Below are positions 23,227 to 35,200 of a stretch of 64,000 bases of DNA, one piece after another. Under the pieces are notes generated by a model that ran no database searches, was not told the origin of the DNA, and worked only from the letters and a program-made list of their open reading frames with translations. The first letter of the stretch is position 1. Every line of letters starts with the position of its first letter. The stretch is from Sipunculus nudus. Its lineage: Eukaryota; Annelida; Sipuncula; Golfingiida; Sipunculidae. Made by a program: the position numbers and the translations under genes. The stretch is taken from the NCBI GenBank assembly GCA_026874595.1, contig CM049308.1:20561867-20625866 (forward strand), written 5' to 3'.

Positions 23227-25156
23227 AGGTTTGTTGATATCTATACATTAATAAGTATCTTTTTATGATAACCATGGTCTTAACAGTTCGGCAAATTAAT
23301 GGGTTTTTTGATAAAAAAAAGGTTGTTCAAAATGAAGTCCCACTAATACACATACTACATATTTTCTTTTAAGACCCGCAATCTCCAGGGAAATTGAAAA
23401 TATATTACCAGTGCATCTTTAAACTGATAAGCAATTTATTAACAAAAAGGTTCTGCAGTAAGAGCCTACAAACCTCCGCTAGAATCTTCCTATAAATCAT
23501 GTGTTCCTGTGAACAATTTCCATGTAAAAACACTGTCACGCTTGAGTAAACGGGTTCACCTGGGGAATGGCAGAATAAATACAAACAATTAGGCGGCTCC
23601 TACATGGAGACGAAGAATTCGTCCTTTGTCATAATGATTTTAAGAAAAAAGTTTATAATGGTTATTCTGATTACCTCCAAATTTAATGAATTGTTCATAC
23701 GGATTTAACCCTAACCTTCTACATATATTCAGCAAATCCCGGATATACCTTTTTGTGTCCAAATTAAAGAAACTCAGATTCCCTTGGCAATGACTCTTGC
23801 ACTGAAATATGTTAAATTGATTTTATCTAGGAGGGTTCTCAATATTCGACCAGACCTGCTTATTGACGGTCAATCACAATAATGAGGACAAATATTTAAT
23901 CCTGTTGGAATCCATAAACTGTTACGGAACCTAATATCAACAGATCACGTATGCGTGATGAACATTGATTTTGTAATGGAGATAAAAAATTAGATTCTGT
24001 AACACTAGTACCACTGTCACAGCGACAGCAAGTCCTTTATAACGTACTACCCAGATGAAAAGTTCATATAAATCCCCTCAGATAATAACGTTCAATTCAT
24101 TCAATCCGTTGTAATTCAAAAGTGAAGTTCCGATAGTGATCCCACTATCAAACTGAAGTCTGAATAAAATCCGGTAAAAAATCGAAGAAAAGCTATAACT
24201 GCCGCAATTATAGGAAAAGGTCCACAAACTGACTTACACTCTTCTGTGTCCACTGGAATATATCTCTCCTCTTTCACGGCTCTAAAACACAGCCCCTTAT
24301 TTATATCTACTCACCCCAAACCGAGAACTTTCCATTTCTCGAACATTCCAAAGAACCCAATATTACACACGTTACAGGAAACATCTAGAACTACGAACAT
24401 TGTGTCTCAACGAACCAGGGTCACACGTGAGCCGGCCAGGCGAGAAAGCCCCAGACTAGCATGACCGCTGTGTTTACACGTGGGCCGCACCCGGCCAGCT
24501 AAAACAAGGAACGCTGTAGCATAGCAACGCCCAGGGCTTGAGCCAAACACGAATCAGAATTTCAACAGCGCACAATAAAAGAGACATGTCAACAGCTCAC
24601 AACAAAACAGACATCTGTTACATAACCTGTATCTAGGTGATCGGATGATCGCGTGCAAGAGCCTTCACCGACATATACGTGCCTGTAATTATCAGTCCTA
24701 AGATTACCCTCAACTGACAACTAAAATCATTTTCTTTTATGTCTTCTGAGCTTCCATTTAAACAAAAAACTTTCTTAAACCTTAACTTTGCTGTAGTCAT
24801 ACTATTTCTTCAAATTAGTTTCACAGCTGTCTATATATATATTATATTGTCATCACTCCAGCAATGATGATGTCGTATTCATGTTGTTTATCATACATCT
24901 AAAAATCACTCATAATTCGTAGACCCTTTAACTTTTTTTTGATTTATTGAATAGCATAATTTGCCATTTTTTGCTGACTTTTTATGGGGGAAGTAGTTCC
25001 TTGGAGAATTCTAGCACACGTAATCTTTTTAGCATATAGTGAACCACATTAAAAAATCCTAGCCGGAAGCTTAGGATAAATTATGCGACATTCAGTCCCT
25101 ACCAGCTTATTGCAGAACTATTTATCTTATACAACCGTGGATTTTCCACGGGTGCA
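23227..25156 (+). mobile_element. Large dispersed repeat E, copy 1
   Basis: Two blocks match 29666-30960 in the same order and strand. The first runs from AGGTTTGTTGATATCTATAC through an AGGCGGCTCC segment to TTCAGCAAA. The second contains GGAATTCTAGCACA-like and GTGGATTTTCCACGGGTGCA-like words near its end. The spacing between blocks is about 0.6 kb longer here. The element class is unknown and no protein is encoded. Confidence 0.6.
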
Positions 25157-26725
25157 TCTTATATTTTTAAATGGACAAAATGTAAAACATTATCAAAAGG
25201 GCTACGTAATAGGTCGGTCTATCCTGCAGAACTGATTGTGTGAGTGCATGGTTCTCCTGGTGGCCCGCGATTCGATAACTACACAAAAATGAACATAAAT
25301 GGAAGAATAAATTGTCATTTTCACCATCATGAATTTATGTCTGAATCTGTACGAAATAACATTTATAGAATATTATGTTTCCATTTGGATAAGGTTTTCC
25401 TAACAGAAGAAGTAGCAGTTCCCTATATCATAAAAAAATATGATCATTCCTTCTGGTAATTATCCAAACATATGCTAATATAAATCGCGTCGTGTTTTCA
25501 ACTTTTCAAAATAATATCACGTCGTTTGATGTCTTCCGATTTGTATTGTATCTATGGCAGACAGGAGGTCGAATTTTTAAAATGGGGACAATCATAAGAG
25601 AACCATTGTCTATGGCCGAGATATTGACACTTGTCCACTGTTCGCAGTAATTTCCTTTCTGGATGATATGACTGTTTTATTTAAACAAACATATTCGTTT
25701 GTTTAAAACTAAGATGCAACCAATTTAATCGATTATGATTCAAAACGATCAATTATCGATAAATTTGATTTTTCGGCACACAACGAGTGCTGAAGTGCTG
25801 ATAATCGATTTAAACAAGATATGAATAATCATGAACTTGCAACTGCGAGCAATCAATCAAGTTTCCGTGAGAAATATAAACAGTCAATCATCTGACAAGC
25901 GTCCCTCCCAAACAGAACCCGTGCAGTCTGTACCACTACCAGTATCCCTCTCTTCATGTTAACCGATATATTTTGTATACAAAGGAGACAGTTTAAAAAA
26001 TCCAGGCCAAAGGTTGCAGGAACTATCTCACTGACTGCCGAGTGAATAATAATGACTTACTTTGCTTTGGACAAACAATCCAAAATATGACAAAACGCTT
26101 CACAGTTATTGCGATAAATTCATCACTGGAGAACAGAGATAGAGCATTTCCAGCTGATGACGTCAGCCAATACGCTGTCACACGCGACCGACCTTTGTTA
26201 CGTTTTTTTCGATGTCACTGTTGTCTTATAAACAGCTCTTGCAACCACAGATATGGAAAACCTTCTGTGTTGGAACATTTTGGAGCTCATAAGCATTATT
26301 AGGTAAAATGCGCGGAGCGTAAGGGCTGTGGTGGTTATGTCAATTATGCCTTGTCTAACTATGACAGATAATCGATACTATCTATTCTTCGGATAAGCAA
26401 CCCCAGCACTCAGTGACGGTTTTTAGCGTCGTTTACTGGCGCTGACCCTGTTTCTGACATTTTCAGCCTTAGTGAATAATTTTTGACCACCCCTGAAAAT
26501 CATTTCATTTTGTTCAGCCGTTCAATAAAACAAACACATTTAAACAACAAACAGGTGTGAAGACATAACCTCCTTGGGGAAGTAATAAAGTTGCGTAAGG
26601 CCTATATATTAATGTGTTTGGACAAGTGAGATGTGTAGGCCTTACTTGGAAAATTGAAATAGGCTAATGTATAACACAGGTAAAGCGTTGATAATCATAA
26701 TAGTCTGTCATTGTTAACGGTGCAT
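25157..26725. other. Gene-free stretch, nothing recognised
   Basis: A small perfect inverted repeat (TTTAAACAAAC / GTTTGTTTAAA) lies near 25680-25707. No exon was recognised. A 72-codon frame at 25244-25459 and an 86-codon frame at 26042-26302 lack family motifs. Confidence 0.4.
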
Positions 26726-26734
26726 GTTCTTAAA

Positions 26735-26920
26735 ATCCAGAGTCTATAACAGACCCTGGAGCTCCAAGGCCCATCACTGATACTCAATCACTCCGGGGAG
26801 TAGAAAACGCAACCTTGTAGTGCAGATTTTGGTCGGGAGTGGAATGGGAACACCAATCTTGCGGTAACAAGTCAAGCGCCCTTGTCCTAAGGACGTCATG
26901 GCTCTAGCAGTCGTAAACCT
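26735..26920 (-). mobile_element. Diverged tRNA-derived SINE candidate
   Basis: Read on the minus strand it begins near a GGGCGCTTGACTTGTTACCGC block. This resembles the GGCGCTGGACTTGTAACCAC start of the SINE at 59680-59923, and a weaker CTCCGGGGAGT match follows downstream. Box B is degraded (GTTCCCATTCC). Confidence 0.4.
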
Positions 26921-27643
26921 GTGTAGTTCCCACAGTGATAGCGGGTCCCCCTAAACGGGAACATGTGATGGGACAGGTTCCCACAATGCACCGTACCTGT
27001 GTGTGACTTGGACAGATGGAATATGGATATCAGACGATCCGCGTCGCCGACATCCTGAACTTTATATTATAAACAGGAAATATTCGCATGGATTTATATA
27101 TTGTTCCGATTTCGACAATTATTTTCACGTATATGTTAGGTATTATTTACCAATATTCCAAAATTTCTATATATCTCCCCGAGACGCATGTAGACACACA
27201 CCCGATGTAAACACACACACACCCGTAAACTATAACATTTATTCGTTTGATGATTATAATTTAATTAGAAATTTAAATGCGACCTTTTTGAAAACAATAA
27301 TTAAAATAACACTTGATGATCCGCGTCCGTCCGTCACGCCTCACGTGAAGTACATACTTGGGTGCATTTTCGTGCCTCCAGGCCCTTGTGGCGGTTAATG
27401 AAGAAAAGAAAAATATTAATTTCCGCTGAAGAAATTTTCTGAAAGATTAAGTCGCAAAATGTAATACAAATTCACACTAAATAAGGTAAATTAATACTGA
27501 CAGTAAGTGAAATGTAGCCAGAAATTCGAACCATATCTATGGAATTATTATTTTTAAACAAATAATTGCTACATTATATTTGTTAAGAGGACTTCCATAT
27601 TTAATAATAATAATATATATATATAAATATTCATATATGTACA

Positions 27644-27684
<41 letters not shown>

Positions 27685-27790
27685 CTATCTGTCTTTCTAT
27701 ATATATATATATATATATATACAAAATAAAAAAAACACTAAAATTCAGCCAAGCCGATATAAAGGCAACCACAGTAAAAAATATACAATA

Positions 27791-27837
<47 letters not shown>

Positions 27838-28480
27838 ATTAAGATATGGCTTATGATTAACTTGGTAGATCGATAAAATAAACAGATAAATAAACTTTTT
27901 TGGGAAGCCTTTATTGATTTAAGGTTGTTAAGGTCGTCTAACCATGTCAGTGGAGTGACAAACTGGCAACCTTATTGTTCTGTTTTAACAGAGCGCATAA
28001 CTGGGTCAAAATATGTGAACACAAGGCTGTATTAGGGTTTCACGTTATATATACAGGTACACTGGAATCTATGTCGATGACGTCTGAGAAATCAAACATG
28101 CAGGGAGCGCTGGCCGAGTGAGTCCACGTGCGGCCACGGTATATACCAAACCCCAATGATAATGACGTCATAGCAAGCATTTTTAACACCAGCAATGCGC
28201 CAGGTTCGTCAGATATCGGCATCTGATGCATGCAATAAATAAATCCTGGATCCATGATAAAAAGCGGTGTTGGCGGCATATTTAAGGCGGGTGTTCGTTT
28301 CACAGGCACTCCGGCAGACGACAGTTGCCGATTTGGCGCGCTTTATCTGAGGACATGCATTTGACGTTACATTTAACTGATGTTCCATTGAGAGCTTATA
28401 CTTGGAGAAACCTCAGGCACTCCATATCCAGATTTGTGTGAAACATTTCATTTAGCAGTTATGATGTAAACATAACGAAT
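26921..28480. other. Gene-free stretch upstream of the P450, with three (TA)n tracts
   Basis: TA microsatellites lie at about 27612-27625, 27645-27720 (interrupted) and 27794-27833. The 131-codon frame at 27003-27398 shows no recognisable domain. A CRE-like TGACGTCA lies at about 28164. No core promoter is certain here. Confidence 0.45.
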
Positions 28481-28481
28481 T

Positions 28482-28503
28482 TTTTTTTTTTTACAAATAC
28501 TAG
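28482..28503 (+). other. Possible 3' splice site upstream of the P450 start codon
   Basis: A run of about 13 T followed by ACAAATACTAG ends at 28503, 22 bp before the ATG at 28526. It would serve as an acceptor for a non-coding first exon further upstream. No matching donor was identified. Confidence 0.3.
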
Positions 28504-28525
28504 CAAAATCGGAAGTTTGTCAAAG

Positions 28526-28971
28526 ATGTGGCAGAAATGTAGAGACTTGTCGTTTATTATTAAGAACAGTCGTTTTGTGGTTGCTGAGATAAACTCTGCC
28601 GAGACTTACTACAGTTACCGGACTGTACGATGTTCCTCAACTCTAAGTCGTGCTGAAATTATAAGAAGGTCATCTGACGATGCGAAGCCATTTAATGAAG
28701 TTCCTCGTCCAAAGGGAATACCACTGATTGGTGACATCGTGCAACTCTTCAAGTCGAATAAATCTCATATTCTAGCCCAGAGGAACTTTGAAAAGTACGG
28801 TCCGATCTATAGACAACAGCTTGGTTACTTCAGAGTGGTATTGCTGGCAGATGTTGCAGCTATAGAGAAGATGTACAGATACGATGGGAAGTTGCCACGC
28901 CGAGTGATCCCACCTGCTTGGACTTATTGGAGAGAGCAGCAGAAACTACCCACAGGCCTTATAACAGTGAA
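28526..28971 (+). CDS. P450 exon 1 (residues 1-149)
   Basis: Encodes the targeting peptide, the proline hinge and helix A/B region, ending GLITV plus two bases of an asparagine codon. The donor is GTAAAG at 28972. A GTG-containing alternative donor 5 bp earlier would break the phase with exon 2. The ATG at 28526 is preceded in frame by a TTG at 28517 that is unlikely to be used. Confidence 0.9.
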
Positions 28972-31017
28972 GTAAAGTTTCTTCCTTTCCTTAAATTTTA
29001 ATATAATTCTTTGAAAATTTAATATATTTTACCTTCATGTTTGTGCTAGTAACAAAGTAACATAAGCCAGTAATAAACACACACACACACACGCACAAAC
29101 GCATGTAAATCTTGTGTGCACATTAAATATTCTCATTTATTTATCTATTTAATATATACGGATTTCGGTTTTTTCTAGACCACGGTTTAACTGCTTCCGT
29201 TCTGATTTGACTTTCCAAATTCGGCAGACGTATCGGTGGTGTGCTCTTCTAGGAAATGTTTGTTTTATTTTGCGGGATTATGCCCTATTAAGCTGAATAA
29301 ATAATAATTTTAATATTTCCCCATTAGGTGCCTCTATTTTTTTTTTGTGCTGCAAGGTCCTCCACGCCTGTGACGCTATTCAGGAGGCGCCTCAGGGATT
29401 TTCACTGGCCTGTGGAGACCGTGGCCAGAGCGCATGTCCTGCCTAATATAAGGCATTTCCACGGTCACGCGGGTCAACTATAATCCCCATTGGTCCCCCA
29501 TATCCATTGAACGCCTCTGAAGGTAGTTTCTCTCTCAAAAGGAAGTACAGGTTTTAGATCCAAAGACCACGACTCCGCTTTCAATGCGAAGGCTTTTGAG
29601 TTTGGTCAGCACTTGGCACTGAGCCCAGTGATGTGATCACCGTTTGACAATTTTTTATTGGTTACAGGTATGTTGATTTTTATACATTCATAAATATCTT
29701 TCCATGATAACAATGGTTTCAAAAGTTCGGCCAAGTCATGTGTTTTATGAAGTTTTCTTTTAAAAGCCCCACAACTTAATAATCATTCGGGTTGGGTGGG
29801 GGTTGGGTCTTGGGGGGGGGGGGGGGGTGTTCACATATATTTCTTTAAGATCCGTTGTCTGTAGGGACGGTGAAACATGAAACAAATATCATCTAAATCT
29901 TCTTTAATATCAGTCATGTGTTCACGTGTATGCATTTCATATGTGAACACTGTCATGCTTCAGTAACACGAGTTCACCTTGCAAGTGGAAGAGCAAATAA
30001 ATACGAATAGGCGGCTTCTTCTCGAAGACAATGGAATAGCTCCTTATATTTATTCCTTTGTGGAATTGTTAATATAGCACTTAAGAAATAAAAATATTAT
30101 GGTGATTCCGATTATCTCCAAAAATGTAATTGATTACATATGCAGTTTTACTCTATCCCTCTACAAATTTTCAGCAAAATCTGTATATTACATTTTGCGT
30201 TAATTTGCTGAAAGACAATGCAACGAACCAAGGCTGAAGTTGTTTCTTTGCTAAATGCTTTCATCGAAATAAATCATTTTTTTTATCTCGGAGAGATGTC
30301 AATTTTGCATCAAAACTGCTTATTCAATGACAATTTACAGTATTTAAAACAAAAATACAATATTGTTGGAATATGTTTTTCTGGGCCTATCTTTTTCACA
30401 TTGGCAGCTATACGTTTCGCGCACAAGGAGACTTCAACGACATATGCATGTGTATACAAATAACGCATGTGTCTGTTAACATGCCTTAGACTATATACCC
30501 TCAACTGACTACACTGAATAAACATTGTATTTCACGATGTCGCCTGAGCCTCAACTAATACAAAGCATCTTTCATATACATGTAATTTCACGGTAGATTG
30601 CTTCTTTATACAATCGGTTTATCTACGATATTTCCAAAGCCATGAAGCTGTCGGACCTATGTTGTTTATTGGGAAAGGACTTCTCATTTAAAAATTCGTA
30701 CACCCTGTATATGCTTCACGTCTTTTTCCAAAATTTATTTTTTGTGTGATTTCTGGAATAGAATAATTTTTCTTTCTATGTAGATATTTTGGGGGCGGGT
30801 GTTCCTGTAGAATTCTAGCAGAAGTAATCTTTATATTTTGTAAGTGAAACACATGGCAAAGTTCCTGCAAAAACCTGAGGATTAAAATATGCGTCGTGAA
30901 GTTCCTATCAGCTCATTACAAAAATATGCATCATAGAGCCATGGATTTTCCACGGGTGCAGCTAGTTTAATTTAATATTCAGTACTATACACTTTTTTAA
31001 TCGAGGGTAACATTAAA

Positions 31018-31082
<65 letters not shown>

Positions 31083-32204
31083 TCCTTAAGCGGTTGTAGA
31101 TTGATCGAATTGTTTTTTTTAGTTATTGAAATCTACGATGTTTCAGAAGTTTTGTTTTATTTTATACCCTTTATTTATTCACATTAATTCTTTGATCTAC
31201 TCATATACACTTGAAGTTACTCCTGTATAATGGGATTAATTAATTGCTCAATAGTTGCATGTAGATTTGATGAGACCATGTCCATAAACGTTCGACTCTC
31301 ATGTAATTTATTTTAAACCAGATTTTAAGTTCCTTTTAACCAGAAAATCTTCCTTGCAGTGACGTGGCCACGTGGCGACGCATGCGCAGAGTCATTGACC
31401 GTCCATTGATGCAACCTCAACATGTTGCATTATATACGGACAAAATTAATGACGTCATCACTGATTTCATGAAACATATCAGAGACATCAGGAGTGAAGA
31501 CGGACTGGTTGAAAAGGTCGACCGTGCGCTGCTCAGTTATATCATGGAAGGTGAGATAGAAGTTGAACAACTATCACGGGCGGAATCATAATTTTCCGGG
31601 GGGGGGGGGGGCTCCAGGAACAGTAGATTCACGTGCCCATCCTTCATGACTTTTAACTGGTTGTGAGTTATTGCAATAAAATTAAAAAAAAAGAATTTGG
31701 AAATTCCAAGTGACATTTAACTAGTATACTCAAGAGGTTCTTCCCTGTGGTTCTACGGGTGGGCGATATTAGAAGTTTCGGGGATCCCTTCCCTACCCAT
31801 CGGACGTTTAATCTAGAAATAACTGAAGTGGGCAACTTTTATATTGGGTATCTACCGGTAGCAGTGCTTAAAAATCTCTTACAGAATTGCCACACATTGA
31901 TTATTTATATGTTAATAATTTAGCCCGGTTCCATTAAAATGTATGGAATTTAATGTATTCAGTACTGATTTATTTAAAACGTTGTCTTGATTCAAGAGGT
32001 TATCCCACGAATTGTGGCAATTCATTTATCTTTCAGTACTGATAATTATATAAATCTATTATCCACATAAGATTTTTTTACTTCAAGGCGCTCGATATCT
32101 TCAGGTTAATTAATATATAAATTTCAAGGGGCGGTTACATCAATTCCGTTGAGATGTGTGGAAATGAACATGTAGGATATATCCTAATATGATATATACT
32201 AGTG

Positions 32205-32277
<73 letters not shown>

Positions 32278-35200
32278 GTCTTCCCTTACGGACAGCCCTG
32301 CGGAACGGACACTTCTATAATGGACTTTTAAGATCGCGGTCCGTGAAAATTACAATTAAATACCATGGGAGTTGTGGGTATTAAAACCACCTCATAACGA
32401 GTTAATTTTATTTTCCGCTAATTTGTTTAAAATACAGCCATAAGCAATGAACTCTTTATTACGGGAACTTGGCACATGCATTGGCCTTGGTGACAATATA
32501 TCCTGTGATCTCTATGGATACATATGTATATGTACATGTACGTGTATTACATCAAATATGCACTGAATACACTTATACATATATATTAATATATACCACC
32601 CTGTTGTCTATTGCTAATGGATACAAACACTTAATCTTATCTAAGATTAAAAATAGAACATCGTTATCGTAAACAAAGATTGTTGATCCATGCACTTCTC
32701 ACGTGCGTGCCAAAGACTAGATCTGAAGTGTGAATGCACTGGCTGTTAAGGGGACAAACCGTCACTTTGTTTGTCGCCTTTTATATACAGCACTATTGAC
32801 CGCATAATATCAGAGGCTATAAATAACCCACGTACACACGAACCTATCCCTTGCTATACCACGCCTGCTGAAATTGGTGTCTGATTCTTAAAAGCCGTAT
32901 GTCTGGCCAGATTAATTTGAAATACTCATCTAGCTGAATATAGTCATTCATTTAAATGGGAAAATTTGGTAGGAACATGAACATTTCCACAGAAAACGTG
33001 GGTTAGGGATTGACAGTCCCTCCAGTCGTTGACGTCACGAATGACGTCACATATTTCTTATTCTGCCCCTTCATGCGCAGTGACTCCGAATCAATTTGGT
33101 TAAAGTACATGAGGCATGGAGTGTAAGAGATATATGACGTGACGTGAAAAGTGTGACTTGCATGGGATATTAAGTTACGCCCTGTTTTGCTCTCCTATTG
33201 TATTGATCGATAAAAACGTCTTGAGTACGCCAAGTTCATCAAGTCGCTCTTATTTCTCGCCATTTCCAACCCAATTGCCAGCGACAACGCTATATACTGC
33301 ATTTATCCCACATCCCCCGTGACAATCTACTGTGTTTACTTGTATTATAATGCGAAACGATTCGTTATTCTTAACTGTCGGACTATTTTAGATTTCTGAA
33401 ACTATCCATATTTACATTACATGAAATTATCTTGTACATTGTCTAATTTTTAACAAAATATAATAAACATGTTTATATGGGGGGGGGGGGGGTCGCTTTA
33501 TATTAGGGTTATACAAATCTGTAGAGATGAAAATAAATATGCGATATATGTTGCCTCAAGAAAGCTAGCAAAACTAAGGAGGGATTTTAAAAAAAAGCCT
33601 TAATCATACAGAAAAGCAAGCCTTTTTCTGTTTTTTTTTTCTTTTGAAACTTCAAGCCTGTACAGATAAGTATGTAGACAATGTCTTCCTTATTGCGCAT
33701 TACTGGTATGTACCACACTTTGTGAATTAATGGTATATTCATCTCCTAAGCTTGGGTCTAAATTAACATATGATTTTCACTGGCAGTATGTGAAAGGTTT
33801 GTCATTTCTTAATTACATTACAGAAATGATCTCGTTCCATTTCTATTGCATTTTTTTCTAAATTTTCTAGATGTATTTTACAGAGGGGGCATGCTTTGTA
33901 TGGGATGATAGAAATCCGTAGATCTAAAAATATATATGCGATACATGAGACCTTCAATGTGGCCTCTTCCCCGAATAATCTTATCTTCTGTTCAGATAAA
34001 TATATAGACAGTGAATTCCCCATGGTGTACAACTATTATGTGCAACTATTTTATTTAATGTAAATGTATTTTTTCTCCTAGGGTCTAAATTTACCAATAA
34101 ATAACACTGACAAAAGCCAATAGTTTGACATTTAAAAATGTTCAAATTATTTTTAACTATAAATTTGTTGAAATCAGTTTATGGTGGAATTTATATATTT
34201 GTTTTGCAATATCATGAAAGTGAATGCATCGGGCATCTAACGACTCAGCTATGCGTCTTTAAGAAAATAAATTGACATGCAGGGCTATCTTGAGCAATGC
34301 TGCTACTAGTGTTTATACAAATATCTGTAGGCATTTATATTGGATTTACCGACAACTGTACTGCAAAGGCCATCCATCCTGTATTGAAACAATATAGCTG
34401 TTAATCTTAAAAAATTAGGCTATGAGTGAAGAACTGAAACAAAAGAATATATGTGAATGAACAAAGCAAAGCGTAAATCCCATCTTTGCGGTAACCGCCA
34501 TCATTTCCTGTGTCTCGCTCGACTTGGCTGGCTATCACACAACCATTGTTAGAAATGCTCGCAAGAGGTCAGTAATTAAAAACCATTCATTTGGTATTAA
34601 CCAATATTCCAAGTTATTGTTGAATTACTTTCATACATGGTCATTGTTATTATAAAGTACATATAATATCCAGTTGTTGTTCTGATTTATTTTAAACGAT
34701 GTTTCTGTAGGATGTGAGGCGTTGCTAATAATGATTAAAAAGTAAAAATAGGTTCTTCGTCGAGCTATCCAATGCAGATTTCACTGAACCTAATTCTAGG
34801 TTTGCTTATATTGGTTCGGAGAGTTATCCCCTGTCTAGCAGACTGTTCTATTTTCTTGTAAAAACCAACTGCTGTTTATGCAGAAAATCGTATAAAATTG
34901 ATATTTCATGCTGTCATTTGATGCTTCGTTGGATTTCCATTTTTTTCATTGTGAAAAAGTTATTTCCTTAATAACCCTAAGGTACAAGTGAGCTCACATT
35001 GTTATGATTTGATATGATTTTACCCAAGTATGGTTGTTAGATAACCTGGATTTATGAGCTGACGCTGATTTATTAAAATGTATTACATAAGTTGTTAAAA
35101 GAAACCTCCAAAAATCGCAAATTCTACGGAGAAATACGGAAAATACATTTATTCAAGCACACCTTCAAGTAACCTGTATTGAACCCGGTGACTGATAATT

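Noticed and set aside
27003-27398. 131-codon open frame upstream of the P450
   Set aside because: No recognisable motif, no splice or promoter context, and composition typical of AT-rich non-coding DNA here.
31564-31591. Extension of P450 exon 2 past GTGAGA into the open frame ending at 31591
   Set aside because: Reading through gives EIEVEQLSRAES and a stop. Splicing at 31551 joins exon 3 in phase and restores the P450 alignment.
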